Below are positions 35,710-44,156 of a stretch of 64,000 nt of DNA, in pieces. Source of the DNA: Chromatiales bacterium. GTDB taxonomy: Bacteria > Pseudomonadota > Gammaproteobacteria > UBA6429. Each line of letters opens with the position of its first letter. Position 1 is the stretch's first letter. The notes under the pieces are model-generated. The model did not search any database, was not told the origin of the DNA, and saw only the letters and a program-made list of their open reading frames with translations. The stretch lies in assembly GCA_027076405.1 (NCBI GenBank), contig JALTJN010000362.1, positions 62,001-126,000 on the forward strand, in the 5' to 3' direction. The position numbers and the translations under genes are program-made.

Positions 35710-36302
35710 TAAGCATGACCAATGTCAGATGACAGTGTTTGCAGATCTATTCCCAATGTCGCGGCGGCGGCTGTCCAGCGATTTTCTGTTGGGGTATGAA
35801 ATAAAATATCTTTACTCGCCGGTACATTTAACCAGGCATTGGCGGCTATCTCATCTTCGATTTGATCTTCACTCCAGCCTGCGTAGCCAAGAGTAATAAT
35901 AAAATGTTCTGGTGGCGGGCTGTCAGAGCTGTAACCATTGGCAATGGCTTCAATAATGTCCTGCGACATGGTTAGGCCTATGTCTTTTGTCACTTCAAGG
36001 GTGCTTTCCCAATCACCAATGGGGGTATGTAAAATAAAGCCGCGATCAACTTCAACCGGACCGCCTTCAAAGATAGGATGATTCTTGCAGTCGCTATCGG
36101 TTATTTCAATGTCGAGTTGCTCACAAAGATCGGCAAAGGTCATATCTAATGGCCGGTTGATGACCACTCCCATTGCGCCTTCATTATTATGTTCACAAAT
36201 ATAACTGACACTTTGCTCAAAATTAGGATCATTCAGGCTCGGCATCGCAATAATGAAATGATTAGTGAGAGAAAAAGTATCTGACATATTTTTGTAAGCC
36301 AT
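35709..36302 (-). CDS. yqgE: UPF0301/AlgH family protein YqgE
   Basis: The 197-residue protein has the DUF179 pattern: HFIIAMPSLNDPNFEQSVSYICEHN, GAMGVVINRPL, IFEGGPVEVDRGFILH and LGYAGWSEDQIEDEI. Molecular role unknown; AlgH influences alginate genes in Pseudomonas. An alternative start at Met6 (36287) is possible, since neither ATG has a clear ribosome site. It heads the yqgE-yqgF-pyrR-pyrB-pyrC transcript. Confidence 0.93.
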   Translation of the reverse strand: MAYKNMSDTFSLTNHFIIAMPSLNDPNFEQSVSYICEHNNEGAMGVVINRPLDMTFADLCEQLDIEITDSDCKNHPIFEGGPVEVDRGFILHTPIGDWESTLEVTKDIGLTMSQDIIEAIANGYSSDSPPPEHFIITLGYAGWSEDQIEDEIAANAWLNVPASKDILFHTPTENRWTAAAATLGIDLQTLSSDIGHA

Positions 36303-36365
36303 GATGGTTAAGTATTGGTGAGGTTTGTCGATATAGCAAGTTATTCGAAAGGGCTTAAAGTCAAA

Positions 36366-37277
36366 TTATTGCACTGATGTTTGTAATCGACTTCCCGGTT
36401 GAAAGCGCCAGACCCTTGGAATATGTAACACATCGGTATCTTTAAGAATGTCTTTGGTCAAAGGCGGATAAGGTGCTGCCATATTGACGATGCGTAATGC
36501 AGCCCGGTCTAACTCGCGATATCCGGATGAACGGGTAATTCGGGCAGAATGAATACTGCCATCGGGATTAATCGCCACATCAAGCAACAAGCTGCCGGTA
36601 ATATTTTTTCGGGTAACGAGCGCCGGATAATTCAGGTTGCCGACACGTTCAACTTTGGCGCGCCAGGCATCCATGTAGCTGGCGAAGCGATATTTTTTGG
36701 CGTTAGCACCATGTACCCAGGTGTGTTTTGGAGTCTGTTGATAGGCGTCTTTTAATTTATTAATTTCTGCACTTAATTTTGCAATTTGCTGACTGCGTTC
36801 AAAAAGTTGAGCGGCGGTGAGACTTTTTGTTGTTAGTGGTGTTTCTTCTTTTTGTTTTTGACTCTCGGTATGTTGACTGGACTGATCAACGTTCATAATT
36901 TCGGTTTGTTTTTTTGATTCCTTAATCGGTGGAGGCGACATTGCCTGCCGGCTATTAGGGGCAAAGCCTTCCTCGGGAATCGGTAAAGGATTGGAAAAAG
37001 GGCTGCTCGGGCGACTTTTATCTTTTTGTGTGCCACCACCAAGCTGGTTTTCCTGTGCCAGATAATCGGCTTCTTCAGGTGCTTCGTTCGAACGCTGGCT
37101 GACAAGAGTGATTTCCATTGTGGTGAGGACATCATTATTGTTATCCATTAAATCAAAACTGATCCCCAAAATTAAAATGGCATGAATAGCGATAGCAAAA
37201 AAAATGGTCATGCTCATGCGATCACTTTGTGTGACTGCGACAGGGTTACTGTTTGAATTAATGGTTGTACTGTTCAT
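36366..37277 (-). CDS. tonB: TonB-family energy transducer
   Basis: A 303-residue inner-membrane protein. One N-terminal membrane helix at about 25-44 (MTIFFAIAIHAILILGISFDLM) precedes a Pro/Ser-rich linker, a helical stretch (about 155-180) and a TonB C-terminal domain (about 205-300, with GSLLLDVAINPDGSIHSARI then SSGYRELDRAALRIV). TonB passes proton-motive force from ExbBD to outer-membrane receptors or related envelope machinery. The position between gshB and yqgE matches the Pseudomonas TonB3 locus, whose product is tied to twitching motility, which suits this pilus-rich window. No exbB/exbD nearby. Confidence 0.88.
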   Translation of the reverse strand: MNSTTINSNSNPVAVTQSDRMSMTIFFAIAIHAILILGISFDLMDNNNDVLTTMEITLVSQRSNEAPEEADYLAQENQLGGGTQKDKSRPSSPFSNPLPIPEEGFAPNSRQAMSPPPIKESKKQTEIMNVDQSSQHTESQKQKEETPLTTKSLTAAQLFERSQQIAKLSAEINKLKDAYQQTPKHTWVHGANAKKYRFASYMDAWRAKVERVGNLNYPALVTRKNITGSLLLDVAINPDGSIHSARITRSSGYRELDRAALRIVNMAAPYPPLTKDILKDTDVLHIPRVWRFQPGSRLQTSVQ

Positions 37278-37315
37278 GTTTAATAAATTAATTTTGATTC
37301 GTTTTATTGGTCAAA

Positions 37316-38374
37316 TTATAACTCGACTAGTTCAATCATTTTTCGCTTCTGTTCGAGCTTTATTCTTTTTTTCATTGCCGTAGAAATATGGATATTACCT
37401 TTATCATCTATCAGTAAAACGTATTTAATCCTCATGGCTTTTGCAATTTTAACCCAGTCTTTTGGTCCGGCGACAAAAAGAGCGGTTGCCGCTGCATCAG
37501 CTGTTGCTGCATTGTTATGAAGCACGGTAACAGACTGTGTGCCGACAGCCGGATAACCGGTTCTCGGATCAATAATATGATGAAAATGTTTATCTTTATT
37601 TATTTTGCCTTTGTTTTTAAAAAAGCGTTCATAGTCGCCTGAAGTAAATGCTGCTTCGTTATCATTAAGATCAACAATAGCGACGATAGCATTTTTTTTA
37701 CGTGGATCGCGTATGGCAACTTTCCATGCACGGTCACCATGTTTACCGATGACTTTTAAATCACCTCCGGTATCAATCAGCGCATTGTTAATACCGTGTT
37801 GTTTTAAATAAGTGAGTAAACGATCAATTGCAAAACCTTTTGCTACCCCGCCCAAATCTATTTTTACAGCGGGGTTATTGTTGCTCATTCTAAAGCCGTT
37901 AATTTTTACATCTTCGAGAGTGGGGTTTTGTTTAAGTAATGTCTGAATAGCCTCGTCTGATGGTGCAATTTCAGGTTGCTTATTACTATGAAATCCCCAA
38001 AGCGCAATCAGTTTACCGATAGCCGGGTTAAATAATTGCTGGCTTTGTGCCGCGAGTTTTTTCGCTACAACAACAAGTTCCAGTACACTTGGTGCAGCAG
38101 AAAATTCGCCTGTCATTTCCAGTAACTGGTTCATGCGCATCAATGAGCCGGGTTCCCAGACATGCCAGACACGATGCATGACTTTAAGATCTTCACGAAT
38201 ATGGCGGAAAGCCTCTTCGGCAGTTTTATCGTCTACATCGAGCAATGTGACGTTAATAATGGTACCAAAGACTAAAAAATTATCATGATGTTCACGAGAC
38301 GGTGATTGGCATGCTGTAATAACAGCAGCCATTATCAATATACTGAAAAGATGGCTTAATGTACGAAAAGACAT
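37316..38374 (-). CDS. apbE: ApbE-family FAD:protein FMN transferase lipoprotein
   Basis: Attaches FMN to a Thr in target flavoproteins (such as RnfG/NqrC) in the periplasm. I start it at the ATG at 38374, which has an AAGGAT ribosome site and gives a direct lipoprotein signal with lipobox ITAC; 352 residues. The core shows FGTIINVTL, the VAKKLAAQSQQLFNP segment, IDLGGVAKGFAIDRL, ALIDTGGDL and HHIIDPRTGYP, all ApbE landmarks. It follows gshB by 10 bases. A longer start 30 bases upstream overlaps gshB and is unlikely. Confidence 0.9.
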   Translation of the reverse strand: MSFRTLSHLFSILIMAAVITACQSPSREHHDNFLVFGTIINVTLLDVDDKTAEEAFRHIREDLKVMHRVWHVWEPGSLMRMNQLLEMTGEFSAAPSVLELVVVAKKLAAQSQQLFNPAIGKLIALWGFHSNKQPEIAPSDEAIQTLLKQNPTLEDVKINGFRMSNNNPAVKIDLGGVAKGFAIDRLLTYLKQHGINNALIDTGGDLKVIGKHGDRAWKVAIRDPRKKNAIVAIVDLNDNEAAFTSGDYERFFKNKGKINKDKHFHHIIDPRTGYPAVGTQSVTVLHNNAATADAAATALFVAGPKDWVKIAKAMRIKYVLLIDDKGNIHISTAMKKRIKLEQKRKMIELVEL

Positions 38375-38384
38375 AGCAAGATCC

Positions 38385-39332
38385 TTAAGATTTTTGTTCT
38401 TCAATCCAATCCATTAATAATGCACTGATATTAATGTTGTATTGCTTGTCGAGCTCACGAATACAGGTAGGACTGGTGACATTGACTTCTGTGAGGTAAT
38501 CCCCAATTACATCAATACCAACAAAAATTAACCCTTTTGCTTTTAAAAGGGGGGCTACCTGTTCACAGATCCAGCGATCACGTTCAGTCAGTTCAACACC
38601 AACACCTTCACCACCCGCTGCCAGATTTGCGCGTGTTTCCCCTTTTGCAGGAATACGGGCAAGTGCGTAAGGCACCGGTTCACCATTGACTAAAAGAATC
38701 CGCTTATCACCCTGCTTAATTTCGGGGATAAAACGCTGCGCCATAGTGAGCTTGGTGCCATGATTCGTTAGTGTTTCAATAATGACACTCAGGTTTGAAT
38801 CATCCGGTTTGATGCGAAAAACCGAAGCACCGCCCATGCCATCCAGTGGTTTAAGGATGATGTCTTTATGCTGCTGATAAAATGCATTGATGTGTTCTTC
38901 CTGTGAGGAGACAAGAGTTGGCGGCATACATTGGGCAAAATTATTGGTGAACAGCTTTTCGTTTGCATCGCGCAAACTTTGTGCTTTATTAATAATAATT
39001 GTGCCTTTTTCTTCTGCCTTTTCAAGCACATAGGTACTATAGATGTAATCCATATCAAAAGGGGGATCTTTACGCATCAGTATCGCATCGAGAGAATCAA
39101 GCGGCAGATCTTCGGCATCACTAAGTTGGTACCAACTATCTGAATTGTTAAAGACCTTTAATGCTTTCATTTTAGCGCGAGACACATTATGAGCGAGATA
39201 AAGATCAGGCTGTTCCATGTAAAAAAGTTGCCAACCGCGAGACTGAGCCTCGAGCAACATAGCTAACGAACTGTCTTTTTTGAAGTTGATGGCCGCAATC
39301 GGGTCCATCACAATACCAATTTTTAGTTTCAT
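38385..39332 (-). CDS. gshB: Glutathione synthetase
   Basis: Joins gamma-glutamylcysteine and glycine with ATP. The 315-residue ATP-grasp enzyme shows IVMDPIAAINFKKDSSLAML at the start, LMRKDPPFDMDYIY, LKPLDGMGGASVF (ATP loop) and FVGIDVIGDYLTEVNVTSPTC (metal-binding Glu/Asn). Gene order gshB-(apbE)-tonB-yqgE follows the Pseudomonas pattern, with apbE as an extra. Confidence 0.96.
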   Translation of the reverse strand: MKLKIGIVMDPIAAINFKKDSSLAMLLEAQSRGWQLFYMEQPDLYLAHNVSRAKMKALKVFNNSDSWYQLSDAEDLPLDSLDAILMRKDPPFDMDYIYSTYVLEKAEEKGTIIINKAQSLRDANEKLFTNNFAQCMPPTLVSSQEEHINAFYQQHKDIILKPLDGMGGASVFRIKPDDSNLSVIIETLTNHGTKLTMAQRFIPEIKQGDKRILLVNGEPVPYALARIPAKGETRANLAAGGEGVGVELTERDRWICEQVAPLLKAKGLIFVGIDVIGDYLTEVNVTSPTCIRELDKQYNINISALLMDWIEEQKS

Positions 39333-39665
39333 CAGCGCACTATACCGATACCGTTACTTGATGACGAGGTCATGGTGATAATTTCTTAAGTTTGTGTAAA
39401 AGTTGCCGTTAATAGTGAGAGGTTAAACTAAGGAAAAAGTCCGTTATTGTGTATTTTTATGTCTTGAAATACATAATAATAGTACGTTTAATTTAAAAAT
39501 AAATAATTGAGGGAGAAAACCAAATATCCTATAGATTATAAATACTTATAGCATCATGTTAAAAACTATGTTAAATATGTTATGTAAATATGGCAATTTA
39601 TGCATATTTTTGAAGAAAAGTGTGTGATCGCATAAAATCATACGGATATTAGGTACATTATTAGG
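39333..39665. other. Divergent gshB/pilG intergenic region
   Basis: About 330 AT-rich bases. The right end has the pilG promoter listed separately. I see no open reading frame, RNA structure or repeat that I could support; a promoter for gshB is expected near 39340-39380 but no clear hexamers stand out. Confidence 0.6.
39610..39638 (+). promoter_or_regulatory. Sigma-70-like promoter for the pil-chp operon
   Basis: TTGAAG (39610-39615) and TAAAAT (39633-39638) are 17 bases apart. The start of transcription would be near 39645, just upstream of pilG. Confidence 0.5.
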
Positions 39666-40067
39666 ATGTTGGCAGAACAAACAATGAGTGATGGATTTCA
39701 AGATCTGAAAGTGATGGTGATAGACGATAGTAAAACGATTCGTCGAACCGCTGAAACACTGTTAAAAAAAGCCGGTTGTGAAGTGTTTACCGCTACTGAT
39801 GGTTTTGAAGCGCTTTCAAAGATTACCGACCATAAACCTGATATTATCTTTGTCGATATTATGATGCCTCGCTTAGATGGCTATCAGACAACAGCATTAA
39901 TTAAAAATAATAAGGTATTTAAGAACACCCCGGTTGTCATGTTATCAAGTAAAGATGGTTTGTTTGATCGGGCCCGAGGCCGAATTGTGGGATCTGAACA
40001 ATACTTGACCAAACCTTTTACTAAAGATGAATTACTCAGTGCGATTCAGCAGCTGGTGCTGGATTAA
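39666..40067 (+). CDS. pilG: Twitching response regulator PilG
   Basis: A single-domain CheY-like receiver of 133 residues. MVIDDSKTIRRTAETLLKKAG and the receiver Asp64 (FVDIMMPRLDGYQT) are very close to P. aeruginosa PilG, as is the end (GSEQYLTKPFTKDELL). It receives phosphate from ChpA and promotes pilus extension and cAMP signalling. A second possible start is Met7. It is the first gene of the eight-gene chemosensory operon. Confidence 0.95.
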   Translation: MLAEQTMSDGFQDLKVMVIDDSKTIRRTAETLLKKAGCEVFTATDGFEALSKITDHKPDIIFVDIMMPRLDGYQTTALIKNNKVFKNTPVVMLSSKDGLFDRARGRIVGSEQYLTKPFTKDELLSAIQQLVLD

Positions 40068-40099
40068 TACGTAAATTTTAAGGAACTAGGAGAAATTTA

Positions 40100-40459
40100 A
40101 TGGCTAATATTTTTATCGTGGATGATTCGCCAACCGAAGTCCATGTACTCAAAACAATACTTGAGAAAAATGGCCACACAGTGGAGTCAGCAGATAATGC
40201 TGAAGCGGGTATAGAGCAGATTACTGCGAAAAAGCCGGCACTTGTTTTAATGGATGTTGTTATGCCGGGGATGAATGGTTTCCAGGCAACACGGGCATTA
40301 ACTAAAGCTCCCGAAACAGAAAATATTCCGATTATCATTGTGACAACGAAAGATCAGGAAACCGATAAAATGTGGGGCCTGCGACAGGGTGCAAAAGATT
40401 ACATTACGAAACCGGTTGATGAAGCGCTTTTGGTTGAAAAAATTAACTCACTTTTATAA
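40100..40459 (+). CDS. pilH: Twitching response regulator PilH
   Basis: The second CheY-like receiver, 119 residues, with IFIVDDSPTEVHVL and Asp52 (MDVVMPGMNGFQATRAL). It ends with GAKDYITKPVDEALL. PilH opposes PilG, promoting retraction or acting as a phosphate sink for ChpA. A ribosome site (AGGAG in ACTAGGAGAAATTTA) precedes the ATG. Confidence 0.95.
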   Translation: MANIFIVDDSPTEVHVLKTILEKNGHTVESADNAEAGIEQITAKKPALVLMDVVMPGMNGFQATRALTKAPETENIPIIIVTTKDQETDKMWGLRQGAKDYITKPVDEALLVEKINSLL

Positions 40460-40477
40460 TTAAGGGTTAACGGGATT

Positions 40478-41026
40478 ATGGCAGTTGTTTCTAAAGCTTT
40501 TGAGTTACTTCAGAATATTGATGAAAGAAGTCGCGCTAAAGCATTAGGTTTACCTCAGCAAGTAGAGGTAAGACGAACATGGTCCGGTGTAGGATTTCGG
40601 CTTGGTAATGTCAATTTATTATCAAAGTTAGAAGAAGTGGATGAAATTCTGGTATCACCTGAAATGACACGTGTGCCAAGTGCACTTTCATGGGTGAAGG
40701 GCATAGCAAATATACGCGGTATGTTAATGCCGATTATGGATTTAAGAGACTTTATTGACGGTGAAGCAATAAAAGCAGGGCGTAAAACCCGCATAATATT
40801 AATTAAAAAGGGTGAGCTCGTTTCCGGATTAATGGTTGATGAAGTATTTGGGATGCGACATTTTTTCGAAGAAGAGCGAACAGATAAAGTGCCTGAGGGT
40901 TCTGATAATTTAAAAAAATACCTGCAAGGTGCTTTTCGAAAAGGAAATACACATTGGGGTATTTTTAATATGGATAACCTGGCGGCAGATCCAAACTTTT
41001 TGGAAGTTGCGGGGCGCAGTGCATAA
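40478..41026 (+). CDS. pilI: CheW-like adaptor PilI
   Basis: A 182-residue CheW-domain protein coupling the receptor PilJ to the kinase ChpA. Visible motifs: WSGVGFRLGNVNLLSKLEEVDEIL, VPSALSWVKGIANIRGMLMPIMDLRDFI and GLMVDEVFGMRHF. Order within pilGHIJK is the standard one. Confidence 0.94.
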   Translation: MAVVSKAFELLQNIDERSRAKALGLPQQVEVRRTWSGVGFRLGNVNLLSKLEEVDEILVSPEMTRVPSALSWVKGIANIRGMLMPIMDLRDFIDGEAIKAGRKTRIILIKKGELVSGLMVDEVFGMRHFFEEERTDKVPEGSDNLKKYLQGAFRKGNTHWGIFNMDNLAADPNFLEVAGRSA

Positions 41027-41157
41027 TTAAAAAAGTTGAAGCGTAAGAAAGTATTCTAATTGTTTTGTTTTAAGGGTTGCGGGATAAAAATTTTAAAATA
41101 AACCGTGGCTAGTATTTATTTTTTGGCAAAGTCAATTTGTCGACGTAGGAGTTAATC

Positions 41158-43170
41158 ATGAAGCTCAGTAGCAAAGACCTATTTTCTGGCATAAGTTCAG
41201 GCCGTTTAATGGTGTATTTAATTGTCTTATTGTTGATAACAATTATCGGGATGGGTATTGCCTATAGTCTGGTTGTTATTCAGGAAGCGAAAGATCGTGA
41301 ATTCATCAATAGAATCGGTGATCAACGCGTACTCTCGCAGCAATTGGCAAAGCTCGCCTCACAGGCTTCTCGTGGTGATATAAAGGCATTCGCACCATTA
41401 CAACGTGATCGAAATGAATTTGATGAAACGCTGGAATGGCACATTAGTCAGGCTCAAGGCTTGGGTATGATGTCAGAGCTGGATGATACCTGGCGTAAGT
41501 ATAAAGCAAATATTGATACCATTCTTAAACGTAAAGAAGTCGTTGGTAACATGCGTTCACTGGTCAACTCTATCAATGAACAAATTCCTAACTTGTTAGC
41601 GGTATCGGATGAAGTTGTTACGGTAATGGCTGAGCAAGGTTCACCGCCTAACCAGATTTATATTGCAACACGTCAGCTCATGTTAACCCAGCGTATTGCA
41701 AGTAATGTAAACCGTGTACTCGACGGTGGTGAAGCAGCGATTACCGCAGCAGATCGATTTGGTCGAGATGCAGCACTCTTTGGTCGTGTTGTTGAAGACA
41801 TGTTGCGAGGCAATCGTAATCTTGGTATTAAAAGAATTACTCATCCTAAATCACGTGAAAAATTAAAAGCGGTACGAACTTTATTTAAAGAGTTACGTAA
41901 TCAGGTTGGCGCGATTCTGGAACGTTCACCGGAAATGTTCCAGGTTTCTGAAGCAGCAGAAAATGTATTGGCAACATCAGGTCGTTTGTTATCAGAGATA
42001 GAAACCTTATCGACAAACTATCAGGAACAATCACGTAGTCGTTTCTCGCAAACAGTTGTAACGTTGTTAGGTCTACTTTCACTTGTCTTGATTATCTTGC
42101 TGGCTGTATTGTATTTCAGGGATTCGAAAAAACAGTTAAGAGAGACGGAATCTTCACGTATTCTGGTACAGGAAACCAATACACGTAATCAGGAAGCGAT
42201 TTTACGATTACTTGATGAAATGGGTAATCTGGCGGACGGCGATTTAACCGTAAGCGCAACCGTAACAGAAGATATTACGGGGGCAATCGCAGACTCGATA
42301 AACTACACTATCGATGCATTACGTTCTCTGGTAACAAACATCAATGATACAACGCAACAAGTATCATCAGCGGCACAGCAAACACAGGCAACAGCAATTC
42401 ATCTTGCTGAAGCATCCGATCATCAGGCGCAACAAATTACCGGCGCGTCTGCAGCAATCAATGAAATGGCGGTTTCCATCGAGGCAGTGTCTAACCATGC
42501 CGGTGAACTGGCCGATGAAGCTGATAAATCGGTTGGCATTGCAAACAAGGGTGCTGATGCGGTGCAAAAAACCATCAACGGTATGGACACCATCCGTGAA
42601 CAAATTCAGGAAACTTCAAAACGTATTAAACGTCTTGGTGAATCTTCGCAGGAAATCGGTGATATCGTTGAACTGATCAATGACATCGCAGAACAAACCA
42701 ACATTTTGGCATTAAACGCAGCAATTCAGGCGGCCATGGCCGGTGAAGCCGGTCGTGGTTTCGCGGTTGTTGCCGATGAAGTACAACGACTTGCGGAACG
42801 TTCAGCTGATGCAACACGACAAATCGAAGCACTGGTAAAAGCAATCCAGACCGATACCAATGAAGCAGTGGCTTCAATGGAACAAAGTACTTCGGAAGTA
42901 GTACAAGGTGCGCAACTTGCACAAGATGCGGGTCAGTCGCTGGAAGAAATCGAGAGTGTATCCACGCACTTGGCGGAACTGATTCGAACTATTTCTGATT
43001 CTGCAAAACAACAAGCAAGTGCGGCGATTAATATTTCCGATACCATGAATGTTATTCAGGAAATCACCACACAAACTTCTGCCGGTACAAATGAAACAGC
43101 AGCATCAATCGGTAACCTTGCTGAATTAGCAAATGAATTACGTAACTCGGTAGCGGGCTTCCGTTTATAA
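41158..43170 (+). CDS. pilJ: Twitching chemoreceptor PilJ
   Basis: A methyl-accepting chemotaxis protein of 670 residues (P. aeruginosa PilJ about 680). Two membrane helices (about 18-42 and 300-322) bracket a helical periplasmic domain with two PilJ-type modules ([17 protein letters not shown] and [18 protein letters not shown]). The signalling tip is [39 protein letters not shown] (about 515-553), with Gln-Ala-Ala-Met replacing Glu-Ala-Ala-Arg as in known PilJ. It senses pilus tension or major pilin. Confidence 0.95.
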   Translation: MKLSSKDLFSGISSGRLMVYLIVLLLITIIGMGIAYSLVVIQEAKDREFINRIGDQRVLSQQLAKLASQASRGDIKAFAPLQRDRNEFDETLEWHISQAQGLGMMSELDDTWRKYKANIDTILKRKEVVGNMRSLVNSINEQIPNLLAVSDEVVTVMAEQGSPPNQIYIATRQLMLTQRIASNVNRVLDGGEAAITAADRFGRDAALFGRVVEDMLRGNRNLGIKRITHPKSREKLKAVRTLFKELRNQVGAILERSPEMFQVSEAAENVLATSGRLLSEIETLSTNYQEQSRSRFSQTVVTLLGLLSLVLIILLAVLYFRDSKKQLRETESSRILVQETNTRNQEAILRLLDEMGNLADGDLTVSATVTEDITGAIADSINYTIDALRSLVTNINDTTQQVSSAAQQTQATAIHLAEASDHQAQQITGASAAINEMAVSIEAVSNHAGELADEADKSVGIANKGADAVQKTINGMDTIREQIQETSKRIKRLGESSQEIGDIVELINDIAEQTNILALNAAIQAAMAGEAGRGFAVVADEVQRLAERSADATRQIEALVKAIQTDTNEAVASMEQSTSEVVQGAQLAQDAGQSLEEIESVSTHLAELIRTISDSAKQQASAAINISDTMNVIQEITTQTSAGTNETAASIGNLAELANELRNSVAGFRL

Positions 43171-43177
43171 GTTGTTT

Positions 43178-43200
43178 GGCTCTTGAATAAAAAAAGAGCC
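43178..43200 (+). terminator. Hairpin between pilJ and pilK
   Basis: GGCTCTT (43178-43184) pairs with AAGAGCC (43194-43200), and TTCAATTTTATTT follows. It could partly end transcription after pilJ. Since chpA-C are needed for the same system, a partial stop or an mRNA-stabilising 3' end is more likely than a full stop. Confidence 0.6.
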
Positions 43201-43211
43201 TTCAATTTTAT

Positions 43212-44156
43212 TTGGATAATGAGACTCTCCTAGTGATTCAAGCGCAGGAAAATAAAGTGCATGAAACTGTATGGCAGTTAAATAAATTAACGCCAATGAG
43301 TGATGATGAATATGCTTTATGGATCACCTTACTTGAAGAACGAACAGGAATAACGTTACCGGAATTACGCAAAAGCTTTTTGCTTTCCAAGCTTTCAATT
43401 CGCATGCAAGAGCTTGGTATTAATGAGTACAAGAGTTATTTCGCCTATGTTACTCATGGCAAAGCCGGGCGCGTTGAATGGGAAACATTAGTTGACAGGC
43501 TTACGGTCCATGAAACCCGTTTTTTTCGGGATACACAGGCTTTGTCATTTATAAAAGAACGTTTTCTGGAAAAGTTCAGATTTGAAACAAACAATTCTAA
43601 CATTCATATTTGGAGTGTGGGTTGTGCAACAGGTGAAGAGCCTTATAGTTTAATGATGTATATAGATAAATATATGGCAGATAAAAATGAACAATGTTAT
43701 TTAGCTGTTACAGCTTCTGACATTAGTCATGATGCTTTAGCTGTGGGTAAAAAAGCACTCTATCACCATAATCGTTTTACCAATGTGCCAGCAGAATACA
43801 TCGAAAGTTATTTAGAAGAAGCAGATAATGATCATTATCTTGTGAATGAATCTTTGCGCAAACGTATTTGTTTCAATCGCCTTAATCTGGTTAATATTGA
43901 TGCTGCTTCTGTTGGGCAAATGGATATTATTATTTGCCAGAATGTACTGATTTATTTTAAACGCGAAACACGACTACGAATTTTAAATCAGCTTGTTAAT
44001 CATCTTGTACCGGGCGGTTTATTAATTTTAGGCGCAGGTGAAATTACCGACTGGAATAACACTGAAATAAAATCTATTCCATACGATGGTGTGTTAGCTT
44101 TTCAAAAATATTCAGCGCAACCTGATAGCAATCAAAAGCCGAGGTATGACGCATGA
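43212..44156 (+). CDS. pilK: Chemoreceptor methyltransferase PilK
   Basis: A CheR-type SAM-dependent methyltransferase, about 290-314 residues. It has an N-terminal CheR_N helix bundle, HETRFFRD (about 98-105), the SAM loop WSVGCATGEEPYSLMM and CQNVLIYF. It probably methylates PilJ. The start is uncertain: the longest frame begins with TTG at 43212, a GTG at 43233 is the other early option, and the first in-frame ATG lies at about residue 27, close to the domain edge. Its stop overlaps the chpA start (ATGA). Confidence 0.9.
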   Translation: MDNETLLVIQAQENKVHETVWQLNKLTPMSDDEYALWITLLEERTGITLPELRKSFLLSKLSIRMQELGINEYKSYFAYVTHGKAGRVEWETLVDRLTVHETRFFRDTQALSFIKERFLEKFRFETNNSNIHIWSVGCATGEEPYSLMMYIDKYMADKNEQCYLAVTASDISHDALAVGKKALYHHNRFTNVPAEYIESYLEEADNDHYLVNESLRKRICFNRLNLVNIDAASVGQMDIIICQNVLIYFKRETRLRILNQLVNHLVPGGLLILGAGEITDWNNTEIKSIPYDGVLAFQKYSAQPDSNQKPRYDA

